Assembly: GCA_002311335.1 (NCBI GenBank) | Contig: DBZX01000040.1 | Span: 1 to 17,797, forward strand | Source of the DNA: a bacterium UBP10_UBA1149 | GTDB lineage: Bacteria; Desulfobacterota; Binatia; UBA1149 | Reading direction: 5' to 3' | Length of the DNA: 17,797 bases | Part shown: positions 6,327-13,183 of the stretch, in pieces | Position numbering within the stretch: position 1 is the stretch's first letter | Layout of the letters: the number at the start of each line of letters is the position of its first letter | Notes under the pieces: generated by a model | The model's database searches: none | The model's input: only the letters and a program-made list of their open reading frames with translations | What the model was told of the DNA's origin: nothing | Position numbers and translations under genes: made by a program

Positions 6327-7267
6327 CCACGAGCGTGGTTTTCCCGGGCCAGGGTTGCCAGAAAACCGGCATGGGGCGAGATTTCCACGACGAGTTCGAG
6401 CAGGCCCGGCTGGTCTTCGAACTGGCCTCCGACACTCTCGATCTGGACATGCGGGCCCTGTGTTTCGAAGAGGACGACCGGCTGCAGCAGACCGAGTTTC
6501 AGCAGCCCGCCATACTCACCGTCGAGTTGGCGATGCTGGAGTCACTGCGCGCGCACTTCGACCTGGCCGACAGCTGCTGGGGAGGCCACAGCCTGGGCGA
6601 GTACGCGGCGCTCGTGGCCGCCGGTGTACTGCCCACCGCCGAGGCCCTGCGCCTGTCCCGGCAACGAGGCCGGCTGATGCAGGACTGCGTTGCCTCCGGT
6701 AGCGAGGCAACTATTACCGGCGCCATGCTGGCCGTCACCGCGCGCGGGCTCGACCAACAGGCACTGCTTGAGCTCGTGACCGAGCTCGGCGTTGACATCG
6801 CCAACGTAAACTCGGCGCAACAGTCGGTCATCGCCGGAGAGACCGGCGCGGTGGCCAAGGCTGGCGAAAGGATAGCCGCGCACCCTGCCCTGTCGGGCGC
6901 CAGGCTGGTTGAGCTGAGGGTGTCAGCGCCCTTTCATTCCCGGCTGATGGCACCGGTGGCCGACAGCCTGCGACCGCTGCTCGAAGCTTCGGCCGACGGC
7001 TGGCAACCCGAACGCGCGAGCAGCGTAACCAGCAATCACAGCGGCGGCTTCCACGAGCCGGTCGCGGCCAGGATCGTAGACGGCCTGGCCATGCAGGTCT
7101 GCTCGCCCGTGCTCTGGAACGAGAACATGCCGCTGCTCGCCGCTGCCGCCGAGCGCGTGATCGAGATCGGCCCTGGCCGCCCGTTGCGCGGCTTCTTTCG
7201 CAGCATAGGCGTAAAGGTGCTGTCGGTGAGCACGCTGAAAATCGCACGCGAGCTGCTCCCCGACTGA
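6323..7267 (+). CDS. fabD: FabD-type [acyl-carrier-protein] S-malonyltransferase
   Basis: The protein belongs to the malonyl/acyl transferase family that moves a malonyl group from CoA to acyl carrier protein for fatty-acid or polyketide synthesis. Motifs are FPGQG (7-11), the nucleophile elbow GHSLGEY with Ser90, RQRG with Arg115 expected to hold the malonyl carboxylate, and the catalytic His205 in VSAPFHSRLM. At 314 residues it is a normal stand-alone enzyme. ATG 6323 is chosen because it overlaps the lipoprotein stop as ATGA. A GTG at 6311, 12 bases after a GAGGGG, is a real alternative and adds MSQQ. fabD normally lies with fabH, fabG and acpP; here it is between a lipoprotein and lysA. 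It could be the housekeeping copy, a second copy, or a trans-acyltransferase, and neighbours do not decide this. Confidence 0.88.
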   Translation: MTTSVVFPGQGCQKTGMGRDFHDEFEQARLVFELASDTLDLDMRALCFEEDDRLQQTEFQQPAILTVELAMLESLRAHFDLADSCWGGHSLGEYAALVAAGVLPTAEALRLSRQRGRLMQDCVASGSEATITGAMLAVTARGLDQQALLELVTELGVDIANVNSAQQSVIAGETGAVAKAGERIAAHPALSGARLVELRVSAPFHSRLMAPVADSLRPLLEASADGWQPERASSVTSNHSGGFHEPVAARIVDGLAMQVCSPVLWNENMPLLAAAAERVIEIGPGRPLRGFFRSIGVKVLSVSTLKIARELLPD

Positions 7268-7280
7268 AAGCCGCGACTGA

Positions 7281-7310
7281 CTGGCCTTCACGAATAGCCG
7301 CGACTATAGT
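7281..7310 (+). promoter_or_regulatory. Possible promoter upstream of lysA
   Basis: TATAGT at 7305-7310 matches the -10 consensus in 5 of 6 bases. A poor -35 candidate, CTGGCC at 7281-7286, stands 18 bases upstream. The 79-base gap between fabD and lysA is the largest break in the arg-lys block and could hold a secondary promoter. The -35 is weak, so this is tentative. Confidence 0.25.
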
Positions 7311-7346
7311 TCGCGCGGCCGCCCCGCCCGGGGTGGGCTGCTTGAG

Positions 7347-8606
7347 ATGGAATTTTTCAGCCGCAGGAACGGCAGCCTCTACGCCGAAGACGTCGCCCTG
7401 TCCGAGCTGGCCCGGGCGGTAGGCACGCCCTGTTACGTGTACAGCCTGGCCGCGCTCCGAACCCAGCTGGGCGCCTGGCGCGAGGGCTTCGGCGACCACC
7501 CCCACCTCGTCTGCTACTCGGTAAAGGCTAACTCCAACCTCGCGGTGCTGCGAGCGCTGGCCAACGAGGGTGCCGGCTTCGACGTCGTTTCGGGTGGCGA
7601 GCTGGCCCGCGTGCTGGCCGCCGGCGGCCAGGCCTCCAGCGTGGTGTTCTCCGGAGTAGGCAAGCAGGCCTGGGAGATCCGCGCCGCCCTTGATGCCGGC
7701 ATACTCATGTTCAACGTCGAGTCGCCGGCCGAGCTCGAGCTGATAAACCAGCTCGCCCTTGAAATGGGAACCACGGCCCCGGTGTCCCTGCGCGTCAACC
7801 CCGACGTCGATCCCCAGACCCATCCCTACATCGCCACCGGCTTGGCCGACAGCAAGTTCGGCGTAGCCGCAGACCAGTGCGTGGAGCACTACCACCGGGC
7901 TGCCGAGCTTAAGGGCATAGAGGTGCTGGGAGCCGACTGCCACGTGGGCTCGCAACTGGTGAGCAGCTCACCGATAGAAGAAGCCGCCACGCGCATGGCC
8001 TCCCTGCTCGACCGCCTGGAAAGCGCGGGAATACCTATAGGCTACATCGACATGGGCGGCGGCCTGGGCGTGACCTACCAGGACGAGTCGCCGCCGGGCC
8101 CCGACGAGTGGGTGGCTACCCTGCTGCGGGTCTTCGAGGGCCGCGGGCTCACCATCGTGGTGGAACCGGGTCGCTCCATTGCTGCCAACGCCGGTGTATT
8201 GCTCACCACCGTGCTGTTTCACAAGGGCAACCACGAGAAGAACTTCGTCGTGGTAGATGCGGGCATGAACGACCTCGCCCGTCCCTCGCTGTACTCGGCG
8301 CACCACGACGTCGAGGCGGTAGAGGACTGCGATGGCACGATCACCGCCGACGTGGTCGGTCCCATCTGTGAGAGCGGCGACTTTTTTGCGAAGGAAAGGC
8401 TGGTGGCCAACGTCCAAGCAGGCGGGCTGCTGGCGATCATGAGCGCCGGTGCATACGGTTTCGTGATGGCTTCAAACTACAACACCCGGCCGCGGCCGGC
8501 CGAGGTACTGGTCAACGGCGACAGCTGGGACCTGGTGCGCGAAAGAGAAACCGTGGAGTCGCTGTTCGCGGGCGAGGCCATACCGGGCCACCTGTCGGGA
8601 GAATAG
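7347..8606 (+). CDS. lysA: Diaminopimelate decarboxylase
   Basis: LysA removes CO2 from meso-diaminopimelate to give L-lysine, the last step of the pathway, using PLP on an alanine-racemase-type barrel. The PLP lysine is K60 in YSVKANSN. Other landmarks are HVGSQ (199-203), the glycine-rich MGGGLG (236-241), EPGRS (273-277) and CESGDFF (341-347), whose Cys341 and Glu342 reach the partner subunit's active site in known dimers. The 419-residue length is typical. The ATG at 7347 follows a GC-rich stretch with only a weak ribosome site (TTGAG). dapF begins 13 bases after the stop, so the two are surely cotranscribed. This lysA-dapF pairing is common in proteobacteria. Confidence 0.96.
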   Translation: MEFFSRRNGSLYAEDVALSELARAVGTPCYVYSLAALRTQLGAWREGFGDHPHLVCYSVKANSNLAVLRALANEGAGFDVVSGGELARVLAAGGQASSVVFSGVGKQAWEIRAALDAGILMFNVESPAELELINQLALEMGTTAPVSLRVNPDVDPQTHPYIATGLADSKFGVAADQCVEHYHRAAELKGIEVLGADCHVGSQLVSSSPIEEAATRMASLLDRLESAGIPIGYIDMGGGLGVTYQDESPPGPDEWVATLLRVFEGRGLTIVVEPGRSIAANAGVLLTTVLFHKGNHEKNFVVVDAGMNDLARPSLYSAHHDVEAVEDCDGTITADVVGPICESGDFFAKERLVANVQAGGLLAIMSAGAYGFVMASNYNTRPRPAEVLVNGDSWDLVRERETVESLFAGEAIPGHLSGE

Positions 8607-8619
8607 CCCACTGAGTCCC

Positions 8620-9462
8620 ATGCAACTCGAACTCGCCAAAATCCACGGCTGTCACAACGACTACCTGTTCGTCGACTGCACCCGGGCTCCGCTCGAAAAC
8701 CCCGGCGAGCTCAGCCGCCGCCTGTCACCGCGCAGGGGAGGCATCGGCGCCGACGGGCTGATCCTGGTCTGTCCATCCGAGAAGGCTGACTTCCGCATGG
8801 AGATGTACAACGCCGACGGCAGCCGCGGCGCCATGTGTGGCAACGGCATCAGGGGGCTGGCCAAGTTCGTCTACGAACGCGGGCTGGCGGGAACCTCCAA
8901 CAGCCTGCTGGTCGAGACCGACTGCGGCAACAAGGCTCTCGAGCTGCACGTGACCGACGGCAAGGTCGAGTCGGTGACCGTGGACATGGGGCCGCCCGTT
9001 CTCGAGGGCAGGCAGGTGCCGGTCAACGCCGACGGCGAGCAGTTCGATGTGCCGCTGCTGGTAGACGGGCGAAGCTGGACGGTCAGCTGCGTGTCGATGG
9101 GCAACCCCCACTGCGTGACCTTCGACGAAGACCCCGAAGGTCTTGACCTCGAACGCATCGGCCCGGCCTTCGACAGCCACGAGTTCTTTCCCTCGGGCGT
9201 CAACACCGAGTTTGTGCGCGTAGACAACCGCGGGCAGCTCACCATGCGGGTGTGGGAGCGGGGCTCGGGCGAAACCGAGGCCTGCGGCACCGGGGCCTGC
9301 GCCGTGGTGGTGGCCGCCCACCGCACCGGTCGCTGCGACAGCAACGCCACGGTGGTTCTTAAAGGCGGACAACTGTACATAGAACTGCGCGGGGATGGCC
9401 GGGTCTTCATGACAGGCCCCGTCGAAGAGAGTTTTAGTGGCACGGTGAGCGTGCCTGGATGA
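8620..9462 (+). CDS. dapF: Diaminopimelate epimerase
   Basis: DapF interconverts LL- and meso-diaminopimelate by a cofactor-free two-cysteine mechanism. Both cysteines are present: Cys73 in GAMCGNGIRG and Cys222 in GSGETEACGTGACA. NADGS (65-69), GNPHCV (161-166) and the N-terminal GCHNDYLFVD stretch also fit, and 280 residues is standard. The presence of dapF means the organism makes LL-DAP first, through either the succinylase or the DapL aminotransferase branch, rather than the direct dehydrogenase route. Neither branch's own genes are visible here apart from a possible role for ArgD. It lies between lysA and dapA with short gaps, and its ATG is unambiguous. Confidence 0.97.
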   Translation: MQLELAKIHGCHNDYLFVDCTRAPLENPGELSRRLSPRRGGIGADGLILVCPSEKADFRMEMYNADGSRGAMCGNGIRGLAKFVYERGLAGTSNSLLVETDCGNKALELHVTDGKVESVTVDMGPPVLEGRQVPVNADGEQFDVPLLVDGRSWTVSCVSMGNPHCVTFDEDPEGLDLERIGPAFDSHEFFPSGVNTEFVRVDNRGQLTMRVWERGSGETEACGTGACAVVVAAHRTGRCDSNATVVLKGGQLYIELRGDGRVFMTGPVEESFSGTVSVPG

Positions 9463-9486
9463 ATCAGGGCGATAGGAACAACGAGC

Positions 9487-10365
9487 GTGTTTGAAGGAAC
9501 CTGGACAGCACTGGTAACCCCCTTTAGCGACGGCGAGATCAACGCCGAGGCCCTCGCCCGGCTGGTCGACCTGCAGGCCGAGGCGGGCATCGACGGCGTC
9601 GTCCCCTGCGGGAGCACAGGCGAGTCGGCCACCCTGAGCCACGACGAACACGAGCGCGTGATCAGCGCCGTCATCGAGGCCGCCGACGGCAGGCTGAAGG
9701 TACTGGCCGGCACCGGCTCCAACTCCACGGCCGAGTCGGTGAAGCTGACGCGCTTTGCTCGCAGCGCCGGTGCCGACGGCGCGCTGCTGATATCCCCTTA
9801 CTACAACAAGCCCACCCAGGCCGGCCACGTAGTTCACTACCGCGAGGTGGCCGAGGCCGCCGACCTGCCGCTGGTGGTCTACAACATCCCCGGCAGAACG
9901 GGCGTCAACCTGCTGCCCGAGACCCTGGCCGAGCTGGCCGCGATACCTGGCATCGTGGCGCTCAAGGACGCCGCCGGGTCCATGGACCAGGCCATGCGAA
10001 CAATGCAGCTGGCCGGCGACGACCTGACGGTGCTCTCGGGTGACGACTCGCTCACCCTGCCGCTGATGGCCCTGGGTGCCGGCGGGGTCATAGCCGTGGT
10101 TTCCAACCTGCTGCCCGCGCGCATGAAGGCGCTGGTGGACGCAGCTGCCGCGGGGCAGATGGAGAACGCGCGCAACATACACCGCGAGCTTCTCCCGCTC
10201 ATGCAGGCAATGTCGCTGGAGACCAACCCCATACCGGTCAAGACAGCCATGCAGCTTGCCGGCCGTTGCTCGGCCGAAATGCGACTGCCACTTACACCCA
10301 TGACGACCGAGAACAGCTCGGCGCTCGAAGCCGTCATGCGCGGCTACGACCTGCTGCAGGGATAA
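9487..10365 (+). CDS. dapA: 4-hydroxy-tetrahydrodipicolinate synthase
   Basis: DapA condenses pyruvate with aspartate semialdehyde, the committed step of lysine and diaminopimelate synthesis. It is a TIM-barrel class-I aldolase: the Schiff-base lysine is K160 in IVALKDAAGS, the catalytic Tyr132 sits in VYNIPGRTG with Arg137 binding the substrate carboxylate, and CGSTGESATL (41-50) holds Thr44. YYNKPTQ (105-111) is also typical. The 292-residue length is normal. The start is GTG at 9487, with an AGGAA ribosome site 8 bases upstream (9474-9478). Twelve bases separate it from dapB. Sensitivity to lysine feedback cannot be judged from these motifs. Confidence 0.97.
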   Translation: MFEGTWTALVTPFSDGEINAEALARLVDLQAEAGIDGVVPCGSTGESATLSHDEHERVISAVIEAADGRLKVLAGTGSNSTAESVKLTRFARSAGADGALLISPYYNKPTQAGHVVHYREVAEAADLPLVVYNIPGRTGVNLLPETLAELAAIPGIVALKDAAGSMDQAMRTMQLAGDDLTVLSGDDSLTLPLMALGAGGVIAVVSNLLPARMKALVDAAAAGQMENARNIHRELLPLMQAMSLETNPIPVKTAMQLAGRCSAEMRLPLTPMTTENSSALEAVMRGYDLLQG

Positions 10366-10377
10366 GGTGCGAGAATA

Positions 10378-11193
10378 ATGGGCAAGCTGGTAGACATAAC
10401 GGTGTGCGGAGCCGGCGGACGTATGGGCCGACGGATAATAGCGCTGGCCGAAGAGAACGGACTGCGGGTAACGGGCGCGCTGGAGGCACCGGGCCACCCG
10501 GCCCTGGGCCAGGACGCTGGCCTCGTGGCCGGGGTCGCGGCCAGCGGCGTCACCATCGGCGATGACCTGAAGGCCTCGTGGACCAAGGGAGCGGTGATAG
10601 TCGATTTCAGTTCGCCCGCCGCCACGCTGGCCCAGCTCGAGTTCGCGGCCGGCAACGGCGCGCCGGTAGTTGTGGGCACGACCGGGCTCGACCCGGAACA
10701 GCGCGCGCGCGCCGAAGAGCTCGCCGCACGCACGGCTACCGTAATGGCATCAAACATGAGCGTGGGCATCACGGTGCTCGACAGCCTCGTCGAGCAAGCG
10801 GTCAAAGCGCTCGGGGGCGGTTTTGATTGCGAAATCGTGGAGCTGCACCACCGCCTCAAGAAGGACGCCCCCAGCGGAACTGCGCTGTCGCTGGCCGCTA
10901 CCGCTGCCGCCGCCCGAGGGCTGGAGCTGCCAGCCTCCCTGGCAACGGCCAGGGAAGGCATGATCGGCGAAAGGCCGGACGACGAAATAGGCGTGGTCGC
11001 ACTTCGCGGCGGCGACGCGGTGGGCGATCACACCGTCATGCTCGTGGGAACGGGCGAAAGACTCGAACTTACGCACAGGGCCGCGTCGCGTGACTGCCTG
11101 GCTGGCGGCGCGCTCAGGGCGGCGCTATGGGTAGCCGGACGGCAGCCGGGCCTGTACGGAATGCGGCAGGTCTGCGGCCTTGAGCCGGCTTGA
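10378..11193 (+). CDS. dapB: 4-hydroxy-tetrahydrodipicolinate reductase
   Basis: DapB reduces the DapA product to tetrahydrodipicolinate with NAD(P)H. The Rossmann loop is CGAGGRMGRRI near residues 8-18, followed by VVGTTGLDP, the MASNMSVGI hinge, and the catalytic ELHHRLKKDAPSGTA block, whose His and Lys are the expected acid-base and substrate-binding residues. RGGDAVGDHTV and the C-terminal LYGMRQVCGL also match. The length is 271. ATG 10378 has AAGGTG 8 bases upstream. This is the last gene of the arginine-lysine block; a 208-base gap without coding potential follows. Confidence 0.96.
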   Translation: MGKLVDITVCGAGGRMGRRIIALAEENGLRVTGALEAPGHPALGQDAGLVAGVAASGVTIGDDLKASWTKGAVIVDFSSPAATLAQLEFAAGNGAPVVVGTTGLDPEQRARAEELAARTATVMASNMSVGITVLDSLVEQAVKALGGGFDCEIVELHHRLKKDAPSGTALSLAATAAAARGLELPASLATAREGMIGERPDDEIGVVALRGGDAVGDHTVMLVGTGERLELTHRAASRDCLAGGALRAALWVAGRQPGLYGMRQVCGLEPA

Positions 11194-11264
11194 GGCCGGT
11201 CGCGGACGGTTGGCCGCCACCCCCCGGAAGCCCTGAATAACCCGCCCGACACCCGAACAGCCGA

Positions 11265-11292
11265 TTTGCAGGCTGTGGCGATTCACGATAAA
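11265..11292 (+). promoter_or_regulatory. Possible promoter upstream of folK
   Basis: In the 208-base dapB-folK gap, TTTGCA (11265-11270) and GATAAA (11287-11292) form a weak -35/-10 pair with 16-base spacing, each matching 4 of 6 consensus bases. The -35 overlaps a 5-bp hairpin, CAGCC...GGCTG (11258-11275). I see no tRNA or open frame in the rest of the gap. Confidence 0.2.
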
Positions 11293-11401
11293 CCCTGCCC
11301 TTGGCTGTAACTGTTGGTAAACACGGAGATTTCACGGGCCGCCCCTCACAGACTACCGTAGAGCCCCAGCGAGTTTCACCCCTCTACAGCCGCGTGCGTT
11401 A

Positions 11402-11929
11402 ATGGAACACCGCGCCTACATCGCCATCGGCAGCAACCTCGGCGACCGAGAAGACCACATTTCGCGGGCACTGTCCGCTATCGCCGAGCTGCCCGACACC
11501 AGGGTCACCGGCCGCAGCTCCCTGTACGAGACCGAACCCCACGGCCGTACCCGCAACTGGTTTCTTAACGCGGTGGTCGAGATCGTAACCGGCTTCGAGG
11601 CCAAGGACCTGCTCAAGGAACTGCTGGCCATCGAAACCGCCGTGGGCCGCAGGCGTGGCGCAAAAACCAAGGCCGCTAAGAACCAGAACGTGTCGCGCGA
11701 GATCGACCTCGATATACTCCTCTTCGATGCCGTGGTAATGAAGACGCGGAAGCTGACGATCCCCCACCGGGAACTCACCGCCCGGCGTTTCGTGCTGCTC
11801 CCCCTGGCCGAACTGGCCCCTGGACTGAGGCACCCGGTGAGCGAGGAGACGATTTCTTCGCTGCTGGTCGCGGCAGAAGATGACAAGAAAGTAGTTCTTT
11901 ACCGGCCGCCGAATGCGGCCCGGCGCTAG
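11402..11929 (+). CDS. folK: 2-amino-4-hydroxy-6-hydroxymethyldihydropteridine pyrophosphokinase
   Basis: FolK (HPPK) transfers pyrophosphate from ATP to hydroxymethyl-dihydropterin, feeding dihydropteroate synthase in folate synthesis. The N-terminal YIAIGSNLGDR, the middle SSLYETEPHG and NWFLNAVVE segments, the metal-binding REIDLDILLFD and the IPHRELTARRFVLLPLAELAP block are the family's conserved pieces in order. At 175 residues it is slightly longer than the E. coli enzyme, with a short Lys-rich stretch (GAKTKAAKNQN) before the IDLD motif. ATG 11402 has no clear ribosome site, so initiation may be inefficient. No folP or folB lies nearby; a transaldolase gene follows after 10 bases. Confidence 0.93.
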   Translation: MEHRAYIAIGSNLGDREDHISRALSAIAELPDTRVTGRSSLYETEPHGRTRNWFLNAVVEIVTGFEAKDLLKELLAIETAVGRRRGAKTKAAKNQNVSREIDLDILLFDAVVMKTRKLTIPHRELTARRFVLLPLAELAPGLRHPVSEETISSLLVAAEDDKKVVLYRPPNAARR

Positions 11930-11939
11930 CGGAGCGAGC

Positions 11940-12584
11940 ATGAAAATTTTTATCGACAGTGCCGACATGGGCGAGATTCGCGAGGCCATGTCATGGGGAA
12001 TAGTTGACGGCGCCACCACCAACCCGAGCCTTGTGGCCAAGACCGGCCGCCCGGTAGAAGAATCGCTGGTAGAAATCTGCGAACTCGTCAAAGGACCTGT
12101 AAGCGCCGAGGTCATCGCGACCGACGCCGAGGGCATGATCGCCGAGGGCCGCAAGTTGGCAGCCATGCACGAGCACGTCGTCGTCAAGTGCCCCATGACC
12201 GCCGATGGGCTGGTAGCCACGCGCTGCCTGTCCGAAGAAGGTACGCGGGTAAACGTCACCCTCATCTTTCAGCCCGCCCAGGCGCTGCTGGCGGCCAAGG
12301 CCGGCGCGGCCTACGTGAGCCCCTTCGTGGGCCGACTGGACGACATAGGCGAAGACGGCATGGGCATGGTCGCCTCGATCGTCGAGATCTTCTCCAACTT
12401 TGATTTCGCCACCGAGGTCCTGGTCGCGTCCGTGAGGGGAAGCTTTCACGCCGTGGAAGCCGCGCGCATTGGCGCCGACGTGGCGACCTGCCCCGGGTCG
12501 GTCATACGGCAGATGATGAAACACCCGCTGACCGATCTTGGCCTGGAGCGCTTCCTGGCCGACCACCGCAAGCTCACCGGCTGA
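11940..12584 (+). CDS. tal: TalC-type transaldolase
   Basis: This 214-residue protein is a short (decameric-type) member of the transaldolase / fructose-6-phosphate aldolase family. MKIFIDSADMGEI and the TTNPSL segment are typical, and the Schiff-base lysine is K83 in VVKCPMTADG. Two positions separate the activities. Fructose-6-phosphate aldolase of E. coli has Gln59 and Tyr131, while transaldolases have Glu and Phe. Here AEV gives Glu57 and SPFVGR gives Phe129, so transaldolase activity in the non-oxidative pentose phosphate pathway is favoured. ATG 11940 is chosen over an upstream in-frame ATG at 11913 because it begins the conserved sequence and has GGAG 5 bases upstream. The gene ends at a hairpin. 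Confidence 0.9.
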   Translation: MKIFIDSADMGEIREAMSWGIVDGATTNPSLVAKTGRPVEESLVEICELVKGPVSAEVIATDAEGMIAEGRKLAAMHEHVVVKCPMTADGLVATRCLSEEGTRVNVTLIFQPAQALLAAKAGAAYVSPFVGRLDDIGEDGMGMVASIVEIFSNFDFATEVLVASVRGSFHAVEAARIGADVATCPGSVIRQMMKHPLTDLGLERFLADHRKLTG

Positions 12585-12587
12585 GCG

Positions 12588-12615
12588 GAAAGCCCTCCGT
12601 CTAACGCGGGCTTTC
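12588..12615. terminator. Bidirectional terminator-like hairpin between tal and a convergent gene
   Basis: GAAAGCCC (12588-12595) and GGGCTTTC (12608-12615) form a perfect 8-bp stem with a 12-base loop. It starts 3 bases after the tal stop and lies on the tail of the convergent gene, whose stop codon (12601-12603) is in the loop. The A and T runs in the stem are short, so strength is uncertain. Confidence 0.5.
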
Positions 12616-13056
12616 GCCGCTTTCGCGAAGCAATTCCATCCGCGTCCCCGCCGCCCCCAGCTCCAGCTGACCAACGGCCACGGCAAGGGAGAACTTCACG
12701 CTATTGGACGGGTCAGCCGAAGCCTCCCTGAGAAGTTTTAGAACGCCCGCGTACTCGGCCAGCACTTCGTCAAAAAGCTTCAGTGACCCCCGATCGGGCC
12801 ACCTGCGGCGACTTATTTCTGCGAATTGCTGTGCTCTTTCGAGCGGGTAATCAAAACGCTCTATCTCGCCGGTGTGCAGCCTGCTGCCATAGCCGGCCTG
12901 CACCATGTCGCGGCCGTCGGCCGCCAGCCCTTCGAGCAAGCCCAGGTGGGTCTCCACCAGTTCCGGGTAGCGGGTCCAGTAGCAGGACGCCACCGTCGCC
13001 AGCAACAGCAGCAGGACCACGTAAGCCCCCGTTCGCCCTTTAGCTGCCCCCGACAC
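12601..13056 (-). CDS. Small membrane-anchored or lipoprotein of unknown function
   Basis: I do not recognise this 151-residue protein. It has a short basic N-terminus, one hydrophobic segment (about 11-25, AYVVLLLLLATVASC) and then a soluble, mostly helical, charged region rich in Leu, Glu and Arg. VASC fits a loose lipobox, so Cys25 could be lipidated; otherwise it is a single-pass anchor. The start is GTG at 13056 with a poor ribosome site; GTG 13020 in frame is an alternative that would keep the hydrophobic stretch. It is the only - strand gene, convergent with tal and divergent from the PAS protein gene. The signal and clean single frame support a real gene, but no function can be assigned. 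Confidence 0.6.
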   Translation of the reverse strand: MSGAAKGRTGAYVVLLLLLATVASCYWTRYPELVETHLGLLEGLAADGRDMVQAGYGSRLHTGEIERFDYPLERAQQFAEISRRRWPDRGSLKLFDEVLAEYAGVLKLLREASADPSNSVKFSLAVAVGQLELGAAGTRMELLRESGESPR

Positions 13057-13103
13057 AGTGCCCGATACTAGCCATGATCGCTCGATTTCTCTATGAAAAG
13101 TCC

Positions 13104-13132
13104 TTGACCCCGTCCGGGAGCGGGCTTACCCT
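13104..13132 (+). promoter_or_regulatory. Candidate promoter for the PAS-receiver gene
   Basis: TTGACC (13104-13109) matches the -35 box in 5 of 6 bases, and TACCCT (13127-13132) is a weak -10 at the ideal 17-base spacing. It lies 52 bases before the TTG start in the only divergent intergenic region of the window, where a promoter is expected. Confidence 0.4.
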
Positions 13133-13150
13133 CTAGGTGATCAAGCCCGC
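13120..13150. repeat. Inverted repeat overlapping the candidate -10
   Basis: GCGGGCTT (13120-13127) and AAGCCCGC (13143-13150) form a perfect 8-bp inverted repeat with a 15-base centre. It covers the candidate -10 and likely transcription start, so it could be an operator or a 5' mRNA hairpin. Confidence 0.5.
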
Positions 13151-13183
13151 GATAGCACCACTTGTGAGCGGGGGTGGACAACC

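Noticed and set aside
7320..7342. GC-rich imperfect palindrome before lysA (GCCCCGCC...GGGTGGGC) as a terminator or operator.
   Set aside because: The stem is interrupted and such GC palindromes arise readily at this base composition; no T tract follows.
6828..7955. A 375-codon - strand open frame opposite fabD and lysA.
   Set aside because: It is a shadow frame spanning two real genes and the gap between them, with no recognisable motif.
8725..10497. A 590-codon open frame on the - strand opposite dapF, dapA and the start of dapB.
   Set aside because: It is antisense to intact genes with clear motifs on the + strand, and its composition (His, Gly, Arg, Val rich) is typical of GC-rich shadow frames.
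11194..11401. The dapB-folK gap was examined for a tRNA, riboswitch or small RNA.
   Set aside because: Only a 5-bp hairpin and a weak promoter pair are visible; no cloverleaf or known riboswitch core was found by eye.
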